Shown here piece by piece: positions 42,527 to 53,566 of a stretch of 64,000 bases of DNA (position 1 is its first letter; the number at the start of each line of letters is the position of its first letter). The stretch is from Sternotherus odoratus (lineage: Eukaryota; Chordata; Testudines; Kinosternidae), in contig JAVMKO010000003.1 in assembly GCA_032164245.1 (NCBI GenBank), positions 3,792,651-3,856,650 on the forward strand, written 5' to 3'. The notes beneath the pieces were generated by a model. The model was not told the DNA's origin, searched no databases, and saw only the letters and a list, made by a program, of their open reading frames with translations. The position numbers were made by a program, and so were the translations under genes.

Positions 42527-43615
42527 GCCAAGTGTGAGGACACTTGCGGTGAGCAACTTCTCCGATTCCTCTATCGAATCCAGCACCTCTTTGCCTCCTT
42601 TTCCCAGAGAGAAGCCTCCATGACTTGGTCAGGGTCCCTCTGCCACGCAAGGGAGATCATGCCTGTTGCGGGCTGGGAGGGATCACTTCCCCTTTATAGG
42701 AGCGAGTTGAGAGAGCCCCTTACCAGCACCAAAGGAACTGATGAGAAGTTGGAGCTGCACAAGGAGAGGAAGGTTATCTCGGGAGAAGTCTCCCACCTGA
42801 GGTCAGAGGCACAGGCAGGTGAGAGCAGGGCAGATTTTCCCAGGACCCAACACCACCAGGTTGCCCCAGAGGCATCAGGCTCTGGGCAGCTGACAAGATC
42901 CGTCCTTGACTCTCTCATTGCTGGGCAGGCGGAACAGATCAAGCACCTGACGGATATGTTGAGCAGCTCCCGCCCCTTGGCGGGCCAGGTCTCAGTCTGC
43001 CAGCAGTGCCACAAGACACATTCAGGAAAGATGAAGGCTAAGAAAACTCTAGAAGAGACACAAGTATCTGCTCAGCAGCCTGGTCTTTGAGACATCACGA
43101 CTCCACGGGGGCTTGATGGAACTGCGAATTCAAAGCTCTCCAGGGACCAGCCGTCAACCAGAGTCTGCAAGACGTGCGGTAAATCTCGATGGAAGAGACC
43201 AGATGGCTCTGCAGGTACTGACGTGCCCAGAAGATCCCATGAAATTCCACAGCGATGGATGCCAGAAGACTCCTCAGCACCATCCAACCACAACAAGATG
43301 CCAGTGCTGTGGCTCCTTCCAGCAGAGAGGAGCAAGACGCAGGCTGGAATGGGGAAAAAGGCTCCCACCAAGCAACCAAAGATGGTGTCCATTGCTACAA
43401 GTACAACAGGGCTGTTGGAAGCTGGGGAGAAAGCAACTAGAAGTCCTGATGGTTCTCGACCAAATGCCTTCAGAGCTAGGACACCATCCCCTTCCACGAA
43501 AAAAGTTCCAGCTCTCAAACGGATTTTAATGTGCCTCAAGCAAAACTTCTCCAAGCTCCATAACAAAGTGAAGTCCCAAATGTCCAGACTCTTTCCAACC
43601 TGGAGACCTTCATAA
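42527..43615 (+). pseudogene. Terminal exon of the A-unit gene, R1 copy (frameshift and nonsense)
   Basis: Same exon as 1002-2103 with the acceptor kept, but the 13 bases at A1 1070-1082 are absent. In the phase set by exon 3 this leads to TGA at 42621-42623 after about 32 codons. In addition a cga to tga change puts a stop at 43088-43090 in the long frame. Poly(A) signals remain at 43648-43660. It is therefore probably a dead copy or encodes a much shortened protein. Confidence 0.6.
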
Positions 43616-44169
43616 ACAACCAACCTTGTTCCCCTGTTAATAACAAAAATAAATAATAAATCACACACATGCATATGTTTGAAGAGGGGCAGGTCATGTG
43701 AACAGCGATTCCTAATCCCAAGATTTATTACTGGGATGTTACATTTTATGCTACCCTAACATCAGACCTGCCAAGCCTCATGCATCTGAGGGGAAGAACT
43801 TCTCATTCAGAGTAATTTCTCTTTTATGATTACTTTTATTACAATAGCCTCTAGAGGCCCCAGTCAGGATTAGGGCCATATCACGTTAGACACTGTGCAA
43901 ACGCATATAGTGAAAAAAACATCCCTGCCCTAAAGAATGTACAACCTAGGGGTCAATGTGGTATCTTCATTCACATTGCATAGTGCCTTATTCCATAAAT
44001 AGTTCCATTGCAGTCAGGGTAATCCTCCAGGCCCGTTTTAACTAACACATTTGTAAACTCCAGTGTAGTCAGGGAAGTTGTTTTTTTCCTAAGTGACTTA
44101 GTTGTCCCATTTTCAAAAAAGTAACAGGCTCTTAAGAGCCCAAGTCTCATCGATTTTCAATGAAACAGG

Positions 44170-44475
44170 CTCTTAAGCACCTCTGTCACTTCTGAAAATG
44201 GGTCCGGAGCGGAAAGAGAGGCGGGAAAGGGGTGCAGACGCAGCCAATCGGAGCCCGGGAAGAGACTAGGGCAAGCAGGGAACAGCCAATCAGATCCCCG
44301 GAGCGGTGCGGCCCCGCCCACCGCCGCATTTCGTAGCGGCGCGCGGCTGGCTTCCGACTCCGAGTTGACACCAGAGAGAGCGGAGCGGGACCCCTCCCCC
44401 ACCCGAACGCTGCCTGGGCGGGGCGCCGCTGTGGGGATTCCCCGCGGTGTGGCCGTTTATTCCCCCCCGCGGGGC
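44170..44475 (+). promoter_or_regulatory. CpG-island promoter-like region, R1 copy
   Basis: CCAAT at 44244-44248 and 44286-44290 and the same GC boxes as in A1. No gene follows within the unit. Confidence 0.45.
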
Positions 44476-44489
44476 ATAGCTTCCCCCCC

Positions 44490-44880
44490 CCGACACTGCA
44501 GGGCTTGGGCCCCTCCCCCCACAACAGGACACCCCCTTGATATTGCCGAGCATGGGCTCCCTGCCCCCACAGCAGGCCCCCAAGGGGCAAGGACCCCCCG
44601 ACACTACAGAGCATGGCCCCCTCCCCCCACATCACCCCCAAGGGGCAAGGACCCCCCGACACTGCAGAGCATGGCCCCCTCCCCCCACATCACCCCAAGG
44701 GGCAAGGACCCCCCAACACCGCAGGGCATGGCCCCCTCCCCCCACATCACCCCCGAGGGGCAGGGACCCCCCGACACTGCAGGGCATGACCCCCTCCCCC
44801 CACATCAGCCCCAAGGGGCATGGACCCCCCGACACTGCAGGGCATGGCCCCCTCCCCCCACAACACTCTGCTGGAAGGGC
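44490..44880. repeat. GC-rich minisatellite, R1 copy
   Basis: Same 58-bp units as 2975-3320, with an added variant unit (acaacaggacacccccttga...) near 44520-44585 not present in A1. Confidence 0.9.
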
Positions 44881-45449
44881 ATGGACCCCCGAGGGATGTT
44901 GCAGGGCCTGGTCCACCTCCCCCGTCCCCCCAGCACTGTCTCCCTGGGGTACATAAGCCTCTTTCCTCCCACACACAATGTCCCCCCACCCCCGTGACAT
45001 TGCAGGGCATGAGCCCCTACCCCAGTGTGAGGGGCACAACACCTACTCCCAAACTGGCACTGCAGGGTGAAACTTCCCCTCCCACCCACCCACCTATGCC
45101 CCTCGGCACGAACTCTGGAAGGGCAGAGGGTCAGGTTGCAACACGGCTTGAAAACGTGAAAAACACTGGCACGATGTGTGGCCAACTGTTGAAATCTGGA
45201 CAATCCTGCAGAATTCAGGAAGGGCAGCAACCCTTCTAGTCCGGCCTCAAACTAGCCCCCAGGGACCCTGTTTGTTTTTATGCTATTAAAAGGGGAAAAG
45301 TTCAGTTAGTTGGAGGAGTGTTGGGTTTTTTTCTCCCCTTTTAAAGAAAGAAAGAAGACATTTAGTTGCAAACAATTAGCACCCAGTTAACTCACAAACA
45401 GGGCATCCCAAGACCATGAAGTGCCCACAGCATTTACTATGGTGTAGCA

Positions 45450-46073
45450 CAGGGGCGGGCAAACTTTTTGGCACATCCTGTTTCCGGAATTGTATGGAAG
45501 GCCAGTTAGGAGTTAGGCGTGGCTGGTCCCCAATCCCTGCCCCATCCACCCCTCCCTGTTCCCTTACCGCCCCTGGACTGCCCACTCCTGACTGCCCCCT
45601 GCTGCCCCATCCAGCCCCTCTCATTCCTGAGTGCCCCTCCCCACCCCGGGACTCCTGCCCCATCCAACCATCCCTTCTTCCTAACTGCCCCCAGAATCCC
45701 TGCCCCTGACTGCCCACTGCAACCCCATCCAACCCACCCACCCCCTTCCTGACTGGCCTCCCGGGACCCCTGCCCTCTGACTGCCCCGCCCCCTATCCAC
45801 ACTCCCGCCCTCCTGGCCACCACCTCAAACTCCCCTGCTCTCTATCCAACCCCCCGACCCTCGCTCCCTGCCTCCTTACCACGCTGCCTGGAGCACCAGT
45901 GGCTGGCGGCACTATAGCCGTGCTGCCCAGAGCACCAGGACAGGCAGCCGTGCTGCCCCGCTGGAACCAGACATGCCACTGCACAGCGCAGAGCATTGGG
46001 TCAGACCGCGGCTGCGCTGCAGCTGCTGTGCTCGACGAGATCACAGCCCCACCGCCCCCAGAGCATTGCACAG
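45450..46073. mobile_element. hAT-like element truncated by the R1/R2 junction
   Basis: It begins caggggcgggcaaac as the complete copy at 52790 does, but stops at ttgcacag where the R2 unit begins. The duplication breakpoint therefore lies inside this element. Confidence 0.75.
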
Positions 46074-46264
46074 CAGTGCACGAGCTGAGTCGTCCCACAC
46101 AGAGCGGATTGTATACTCCGTGTGATTCTATCCCTACTTGTGTATGTGTTTGAAGCAGAACAGGATGTGGGAGCCCAGACTGGTGGAACGGGAATGCTCA
46201 GGGGCACCCCAGTAGATCAGGTGGCCCCGGAATGGGGGTCCAACCTCTCACAATCCCCCCCCCC

Positions 46265-46832
46265 CAGAATTCTAGTAGATTGGTGAGGCATGATTTCCCT
46301 TTTCAAAAGCCATGTTGACTCTTCCGCAAGAAACTGTGTTCCTCGATATAGCTGATCATTCTGTTCTTTACTATAGTTTCAATCAATTTGCCACATACTA
46401 TAGTTAAGCTCACTAGCCTGTAATTGCCAGGACGCCTCTGGGGCCTTTTTAAATAATCAGCATTATATTAGCTACCCTTCAGACATCTGGCAGAGAGGCT
46501 GGTTTAAGTACCGTGAAGGGGCACATTGTGAAATTAAGTCACTTTTAAGATGCACCTACACCGGCATCGGGACAGGGATCCGTGCACATGGTTGTGCCAG
46601 AATCCCTACACTATCCACATCTAAACCCCAGAAACCTAGGTTGCAAGACATGTATGGGGTAAGAATGCAGAACTAGTATGTGTGCAACTGATTGTTCCTT
46701 CCTAAGAGGAGTACTTTGCATTTGTCCTTATTGAATTTCATCCTATTCACTTCAGACCATTTCTCCAGTTTATTCAGTTCATTTTGAATTTTAATCCTGT
46801 CCTCCACAGCACTTGCAACCCCTCCCAGCTTG
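46265..46832 (-). mobile_element. CR1-type LINE fragments and composite insertion, R2
   Basis: 46265-46508 repeats the R1 CR1 fragment. 46706-46832 adds a second CR1 segment that on the minus strand encodes a typical CR1 RT block (KLGG-A...IQNELNKLEKWS-like). 46509-46705 is unclassified. R1 lacks 46509-46832. Confidence 0.55.
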
Positions 46833-47095
46833 GTTAACTACCACAGTTAGTAATTCTGCAACTTCATATCCGACTTCCTGCAGAACTCTTGGGTTCCTGC
46901 AGAACTCTTCCTGCAGAACTCTTGGCTGCATCACAGGAAAGTACAATGCCTACCCAGGATGCCTCAGAGTGCAATAGTCTCCCATATGGAAAAATTTCCC
47001 TCTGGCCCCACATGGCAATCACCTCTGGCTTATTGTTATCCCAGTTGTATTGAGGAGTTCTCTTATAACCCTGCTGCTTTCTTTGTGTGTGGCAG

Positions 47096-47150
47096 GCTTC
47101 TCCGAGGAAGAGGAAGATGAGGCACAGAGACAAAAAGGGGGAACCGAACG
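47096..47150 (+). CDS. Exon 1 in window of the A-unit gene, R2
   Basis: As 39983-40043 but two Glu codons shorter; same acceptor, donor and phases. Confidence 0.5.
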
Positions 47151-47296
47151 GTAAGCAGTCCCTGCCCCTCCTGCTGTGGTGGCAGACTTGGGCCCCATGC
47201 AAAGCAAAGAAATAGGGTCTATTCCCCCAGCTGTCTCCACTCCTCTTGCGAGGGCATCATCATGCCCAGAGGCGCTGGCTGGGGCTCTGTTCACAG

Positions 47297-47440
47297 GTTG
47301 CCCCTGAAACCCAGGGCTCTAGGGTGCTACGGAGCAGAGGGTGCTCAAGCAGCTCAATGGCTCCTTTGTGTCTCACTTCTGGCAGCTTTTTGGCACTGTG
47401 AGGAAGAGTTGGAGGAGGCTTGTGCATCCCGAGAGACAAG
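47297..47440 (+). CDS. Exon 2 of the A-unit gene, R2
   Basis: As 40190-40333, with a few substitutions; the single open frame and phase 2-2 are kept. Confidence 0.45.
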
Positions 47441-48294
47441 GTAAGCAATGCCCCCCTCCACTGCATTGGGTCAATCCCCTCCTTTGTCATCGCAGTTCAT
47501 CCCCACCCAGGGACAGTAGCTTAGTAATACCCCCCTGCCCTGATCTATGTACCAGGCAAGCAACTCTTCTCCTTAGCATCATGCAATTCATTCCCACCCA
47601 GCAGAAGTTGCCCTCCCTAGTCCACCCCCCATGCATCATACAGTGGGTCATTCCCTTTCTTGAGCATCACACAGCTCATTTAACTGGGGGGTGGGAGGGT
47701 GTAGATTGTGTCCACTGGACTGGCCCATCCTCCCCTCCCAATTCTGGGGGGAAATGCTTTATGGGGCCAGCCCTGTGCACACCAGGGAGGTGAGAGGGAG
47801 AGTTCAGGGAGGAAGGCTGGCCTTTCTAGAATGGTGGGTAGGGTAAAAGGGGGGTGACAGCCCTTGTGTAATGACCCCCCCATCCTCCTTATCCACCCAC
47901 ACCCTCATCTCCAGTCCCCCAGCATGGGTTCCCAGTAGGATTTGAATCCTGGACCTTCAGCCTTGCAGCATAAAGCACCCATTCGAGCTGGAGAAGTAGC
48001 CACATTAATTAGTAGCTGTAGTAGGCCATTTTCCTTTACATTGCCTAGCTTCTGCGGAAGGGACATGACACACATGCTGCCAGCAGGACACATTCTCACC
48101 TTCTCAACACTAGACAGGGATCGCCCAACAACCCAGCTGACCCAAAACCAGAACGTCCAGGGCCTGGGCATTGCAGGGGATGAGGCTGCCTCAGTGGAGA
48201 ATGGGACAGGGAGCCTCTCAGTGCCGCACCCCGGGGTAAAAGAGGGCCTGAGGGCAGGGCCTGCACTCAGCTAACTGCTCTCTCTGTCCCACAG

Positions 48295-48399
48295 CTGCCC
48301 TGTGCCTGAGGAGAATCTCACCTTGGCTGACAGGCTCAACATCGTTGAGAGGAGGAGGAGAGAGTACATGGGCAGACACGTGAATGAAGTTCCGATAAC
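48295..48399 (+). CDS. Exon 3 of the A-unit gene, R2
   Basis: As 41189-41293, with one synonymous change. Confidence 0.6.
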
Positions 48400-48522
48400 G
48401 TAAGGCAACTGAATGGGGAGCATTCGGGGGGCTGGATGGGAGAGGATAGTGAATGTGGAGCAGAAGGGGGCAGGGAAAACCAGACACTCCAAGATCCTAA
48501 AATAACAGGGAAAAAGCCACGA

Positions 48523-48815
48523 AGGGTCTGGCTACACTACCTGCTGGATCGGCGGGTAGCGCTTGATGTATCGGGGATCGATTTATCACGTCTCATCTAG
48601 ACGCGATAAATCGATCCCCGAATCGACTCCCGTACTCCACCTCGGCAAGAGGAGTAAGTGGAGTGGACAGGGGATCGGCCGTGGTCGACTCGCTGCCATG
48701 GGGACGGCCAGGTAAGTCAAGCAAAGATACTGTGACTTCAGCTACACTATTCTCACAGTTGAAGTTGCATATCTTAGGGTCGACCCCCGACCCCCATAGT
48801 GTAGTCCAGCCCTAA
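48523..48815. mobile_element. MITE, complete copy in R2
   Basis: As 41417-41708, same position in the unit. Confidence 0.75.
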
Positions 48816-49631
48816 GAGGCTTTAGCTTCCAAGGTGAGATCCCAGGGAAAGTGAGGTGAGGGATTATCAGAAATCAAATGCAGAGACACAAGCGGGGGTT
48901 GTGAGTAGGATCAAATCCTTCTGCACGACAGTATCTCCCAGCAGGCAACTGTCTAGAACCTTCTCTTGCTCCCTGCTATGTGTGAAAGAAACACCAATCA
49001 AACGACACCCTGTGATGGGGTGTCCACCATGCATAGGACTGGAAGGGGTTAAGGTTGCCAGACCAAAGATCCATCTAGCCTAGTGTCCTGTCTTCTGAAA
49101 GTGGCCAATGGCAAATGCTTCAGAGGGAATGAACAGAACATGTAACCATCAAGTGATCCATCCCCTGTCGTCCATTTCCAGCTTCAGACAAACAGAGACT
49201 GAGGGCACCATACCTGCCCATCCTGGCTAAGAGCCACTGATGAATTTATCTAGTTCTTTTTTGAACCCTGTTTATAGTCTTGGCCTTCTCAACATCCTCT
49301 GGCAAGGGCTACACACACACGCTCACATCTTCCTCACCTCAACCAATTTTTGTTAGCTAATCTTTCTGTTGAGATATCACAGGTTCCCCAATCATGCTCA
49401 CGGCCCCATTGCGCTAGGTGCTGCACATGTGCGTGTGACGAAGGGGTTATTGTTATCGATCAAACGAGTGCCAGCTCCCCCTCTCAGTCCTTCGTTATCC
49501 AGTTGATTTCCTTGGGTCAGAGTGGTGTGCCATGCATGCCCCTTTGCACAACAGTGGGAAGGCTGTGCCCAAGTCCCACCTTTTCTCAGCAGGGCCATGT
49601 CCCATCTGTCCCTTTCTGCTCTCTCCCACAG

Positions 49632-50720
49632 GCCAAGTGTGAGGACACTTGCGGTGAGCAACTTCTCCGATTCCTCTATCGAATCCAGCACCTCTTTGCC
49701 TCCTTTTCCCAGAAAGAAGCCTCCATGACTTGGTCAGGGTCCCTCTGCCACGCAAGGGAGATCATGCCTGTTGCGGGCTGGGAGGGATCACTTCCCCTTT
49801 ATAGGAGCGAGTTAAGAGAGCCCCTTACCAGCACCAAAGGAACTGATGAGAAGTTGGAGCTGCACAAGGAGAGGAAGGTTATCTCGGGAGAAGTCTCCCA
49901 CCTGAGGTCAGAGGCACAGGCAGGTGAGAGCAGGGCAGATTTTCCCAGGACCCAACACCACCAGGTTGCCCCAGAGGCATCAGGCTCTGGGCAGCTGACA
50001 AGATCCGTCCTTGACTCTCTCATTGCTGGGCAGGCGGAACAGATCAAGCACCTGACGGATATGTTGAGCAGCTCCCGCCCCTTGGCGGGCCAGGTCTCAG
50101 TCTGCCAGCAGTGCCACAAGACACATCCAGGAAAGATGAAGGCTAAGAAAACTCTAGAAGAGACACAAGTATCTGCTCAGCAGCCTGGTCTTCGAGACAT
50201 CACGACTCCACGGGGGCTTGATGGAACTGCGAATTCAAAGCTCTCCAGGGACCAGCCGTCAACCAGAGTCTGCAAGACGTGCGGTAAATCTCGACGGAAG
50301 AGACCAGATGGCTCTGCAGGTACTGACGTGCCCAGAAGATCCCATGGAATTCCACAGCGATGGATGCCAGGAGACTCCTCAGCACCATCCAACCACAACA
50401 AGATGCCAGTGCTGTGGCTCCTTCCAGCAGAGAGGAGCAAGACGCAGGCTGGAATGGGGAAAAAGGCTCCCACCAAGCAACCAAAGATGGTGTCCATTGC
50501 TACAAGTACAACAGGGCTGTTGGAAGCTGGGGAGAAAGCAACTAGAAGTCCTGATGGTTCTCGACCAAATGCCTTCAGAGCTAGGACACCATCCCCTTCC
50601 ACGAAAAAAGTTCCAGCTCTCAAACGGATTTTAATGTGCCTCAAGCAAAACTTCTCCAAGCTCCACAACAAAGTGAAGTCCCAAATGTCCAGACTCTTTC
50701 CAACCTGGAGACCTTCATAA
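49632..50720 (+). CDS. Terminal exon of the A-unit gene, R2 copy (13-bp deletion, long frame open)
   Basis: It shares the 13-bp deletion with R1 but not the nonsense codon. Two readings exist. Joined to exon 3 in phase 2 it stops at 49726-49728 and is a frameshifted copy. Entered in phase 0 it is open for all 363 codons (starting AKCEDTCGEQLLRFLYRIQH) to TAA 50718-50720, so an unknown phase-0 upstream exon would make it coding. AATAAA signals follow at 50753-50765. The conserved part carries the CxxC pairs and basic C terminus described for A1. Confidence 0.45.
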   Translation, partial: AKCEDTCGEQLLRFLYRIQHLFASFSQKEASMTWSGSLCHAREIMPVAGWEGSLPLYRSELREPLTSTKGTDEKLELHKERKVISGEVSHLRSEAQAGESRADFPRTQHHQVAPEASGSGQLTRSVLDSLIAGQAEQIKHLTDMLSSSRPLAGQVSVCQQCHKTHPGKMKAKKTLEETQVSAQQPGLRDITTPRGLDGTANSKLSRDQPSTRVCKTCGKSRRKRPDGSAGTDVPRRSHGIPQRWMPGDSSAPSNHNKMPVLWLLPAERSKTQAGMGKKAPTKQPKMVSIATSTTGLLEAGEKATRSPDGSRPNAFRARTPSPSTKKVPALKRILMCLKQNFSKLHNKVKSQMSRLFPTWRPS

Positions 50721-51262
50721 ACAACCAACCTTGTTCCCCTGTTAATAACAAAAATAAATAATAAATCACACACATGCATATGTTTGAAGAGGGGCAGGTC
50801 ATGTGAACAGCGATTCCTAATCCCAAGATTTATTACTGGGATGTTACATTTTATGCTACCCTAACATCAGACCTGCCAAGCCTCATGCATCTGAGGGGAA
50901 GAACTTCTCATTCAGAGTAATTTCTCTTTTATTACAATAGCCTCTAGAGGCCCCAGTCAGGATTAGGGCCATATCACGTTAGACACTGTGCAAACGCATA
51001 TAGTGAAAAAAACATCCCTGCCCTAAAGAATGTACAACCTAGGGGTCAATGTGGTATCTTCATTCACATTGCATAGTGCCTTATTCCATAAATAGTTCCA
51101 TTGCAGTCAGGGTAATCCTCCAGGCCCGTTTTAACTAACACATTTGTAAACTCCAGTGTAGTCAGGGAAGTTGTTTTTTTCCTAAGTGACTTAGTTGTCC
51201 CATTTTCAAAAAAGTAACAGGCTCTTAAGAGCCCAAGTCTCATCGATTTTCAATGAAACAGG

Positions 51263-51570
51263 CTCTTAAGCACCTCTGTCACTTCTGAAAATGGGTCCGG
51301 AGCGGAAAGAGAGGCGGGAAAGGGGTGCAGACGCAGCCAATCGGAGCCCGGGAAGAGACTAGGGCAAGCAGGGAACAGCCAATCAGATCCCCGGAGCGGT
51401 GCGGCCCCGCCCACCGCCGCATTTCGTAGCGGTGCGCGGCTGGCTTCCGACTCCGAGTTGACACCAGAGAGAGCGGAGCGGGACCCCTCCCCCACCCGAA
51501 CGCTGCCTGGGCGGGGCGCCGCTGTGGGGATTCCCCGCGGTGCGGCCGTTTATTCCCCCCCGCGGGGCAT
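51263..51570 (+). promoter_or_regulatory. CpG-island promoter-like region, R2 copy
   Basis: CCAAT at 51337-51341 and 51379-51383 and GC boxes kept. No gene follows within the unit. Confidence 0.45.
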
Positions 51571-51584
51571 AGCTTCCCCCCCCC

Positions 51585-51975
51585 GACACTGCAGGGCTTG
51601 GGCCCCTCCCCCCACAACAGGACACCCCCTTGATATTGCCGAGCATGGGCTCCCTGCCCCCACAGCAGGCCCCCAAGGGGCAAGGACCCCCCGACACTGC
51701 AGAGCATGGCCCCCTCCCGCCACATCACCCCCAAGGGGCAAGGACCCCCCGACACTGCAGAGCATGGCCCCCTCCCCCCACATCACCCCAAGGGGCAAGG
51801 ACCCCCCAACATCGCAGGGCATGGCCCCCTCCCCCCACATCACCCCCGAGGGGCAGGGACCCCCCGACACTGCAGGGCATGACCCCCTCCCCCCACATCA
51901 GCCCCAAGGGGCATGGACCCCCCGACACTGTAGGGCATGGCCCCCTCCCCCCACAACACTCTGCTGGAAGGGCAT
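51585..51975. repeat. GC-rich minisatellite, R2 copy
   Basis: Same structure as in R1, including the extra variant unit. Confidence 0.9.
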
Positions 51976-52308
51976 GGACCCCCGAGGGATTTTGCAGGGC
52001 CTGGTCCACCTCCCCCGTCCCCCCAGCACTGTCTCCCTGGGGTACATAAGCCTCTTTCCTCCCACACACAATGTCCCCCCACCCCCGTGACATTGCAGGG
52101 CATGAGCCCCTACCCCAGTGTGAGGGGCACAACACCTACTCCCAAACTGGCACTGCAGGGTAAAACTTCCCCTCCCACCCACCCACCTATGCCCCTCGGC
52201 ACGAACTCTGGAAGGGCAGAGGGTCAGGTTGCAACACGGCTTGAAAACGTGAAAAACACTGGCACAATGTGTGGCCAACTGTTGAAATCTGGACAATCCT
52301 GCAGAATT

Positions 52309-52551
52309 GGGGTGGGGGGATAGCTCAGTGGTTTGAGCATTGGCCTGCTAAACCCAGGGTTGTGAGTTCAATCCTTGAGGGGGCCATTTAGGGATCTGGG
52401 GCAGAAAATCTGTCAGGGGACAGTACTCAATCCTGCTAGTGTAGGCAGGCGGATCCTGCTAGTGTAGGCAGGGGACTGGACTCGATGACCTTCAAGGTCT
52501 TTCCAGTTCTAGGAGATTGGTATATCTCCATTTATTTCTTTCTTTCTTTCT
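52309..52551 (+). mobile_element. tRNA-derived SINE, present only in R2
   Basis: It has a Pol III A box (tagctcagtgg, 52321-52331), B box (gagttcaatcc, 52364-52374), a 22-base internal tandem repeat (tcctgctagtgtaggcagg, about 52431-52472) and a (tttc)n tail. The flanks are aatt on both sides (52305-52308, 52552-52555). R1 keeps the uninterrupted empty site gcagaattcagg near 45210. This is the form of the chelonian tRNA-type SINEs. Confidence 0.9.
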
Positions 52552-52789
52552 AATTCAGGAAGGGCAGCAACCCTTCTAGTCCGGCCTCAAACTAGCCCCC
52601 AGGGACCCTGTTTGTTTTTATGCTATTAAAAGGGGAAAAGTTCAGTTAGTTGGAGGAGTGTTGGGTTTTTTTCTCCCCTTTTAAAGAAAGAAAGAAGACA
52701 TTTAGTTGCAAACAATTAGCACCCAGTTAACTCACAAACAGGGCATCCCAAGACCATGAAGTGCCCACAGCATTTACTATGGTGTAGCA

Positions 52790-53558
52790 CAGGGGCGGGC
52801 AAACTTTTTGGCACATCCTGTTTCCGGAATTGTATGGAAGGCCAGTTAGGAGTTAGGCGTGGCTGGTCCCCAATCCCTGCCCCATCCACCCCTCCCTGTT
52901 CCCTTACCGCCCCTGGACTGCCCACTCCTGACTGCCCCCTGCTGCCCCATCCAGCCCCTCTCATTCCTGAGTGCCCCTCCCTACCCCGGGACTCCTGCCC
53001 CATCCAACCATCCCTTCTTCCTAACTGCCCCCAGAATCCCTGCCCCTGACTGCCCACTGCAACCCCATCCAACCCACCCACCCCCTTCCTGACTCGCCTC
53101 CCGGGACCCCTGCCCTCTGACTGCCCCGCCCCCTATCCACACTCCCGCCCTCCTGGCCACCACCTCAAACTCCCCTGCTCTCTATCCAACCCCCCGACCC
53201 TCGCTCCCTGCCTCCTTACCACGCTGCCTGGAGCACCAGTGGCTGGCGGCACTATAGCCGCGCTGCCCAGAGCACCAGGACAGGCAGCCGTGCTGCCCCG
53301 CTGGAACCAGACATGCCACTGCACAGCGCAGAGCATTGGGTCAGACCGCGGCTGCGCTGCAGCTGCTGTGCCCGACGAGATCACAGCCCCACCGCCCCCA
53401 GAGCATTGCACAGGTGGTGCAGTGAGCTGAGGCTGCAGGGGAGGGGGAACAGCAGAGGAGGGGTAGTGGGCTGGCCTCCCGGGCCAGGAGCTCAGGGGCC
53501 GGGCAGGAGGGTCCTGTGGGCCGGTTGTGGGCTGTGGGCCGTAATTTGTCCACCTCTG
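52790..53558. mobile_element. hAT-like non-autonomous element, complete, with 8-bp TSD
   Basis: Terminal inverted repeats caggggcgggcaaa and (reverse of the right end) cagaggtggacaaa. Flanks gtgtagca (52782-52789) and gtgtagga (53559-53566) agree at 7 of 8 bases, the TSD length of hAT elements. The interior is C-rich without transposase. Confidence 0.8.
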
Positions 53559-53566
53559 GTGTAGGA

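Larger units (their letters stand above)
39325..46073. repeat. Segmental duplication, A unit, tandem copy R1
   Basis: It matches R2 from about gagctgagtc/gattgtatactcc onward at an offset of 6763, then 7107 after an insertion in R2. The right end lies inside a hAT-like element at ttgcacag, fused to the start of R2. Confidence 0.93.
46074..53410. repeat. Segmental duplication, A unit, tandem copy R2
   Basis: It follows R1 directly. Differences from R1 include a 324-base stretch at 46509-46832, the SINE at 52309 and small indels. Near 46876-46925 a ctgcagaactctt motif is triplicated. Confidence 0.93.

Noticed and set aside
42390..42650. Short minus-strand frames opposite the A-unit terminal exon
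   Set aside because: Shadows of the plus-strand exon with no independent signals.
52310..52390. Functional tRNA gene
   Set aside because: The A and B boxes belong to a SINE with a (tttc)n tail and target duplication; the cloverleaf is degraded.
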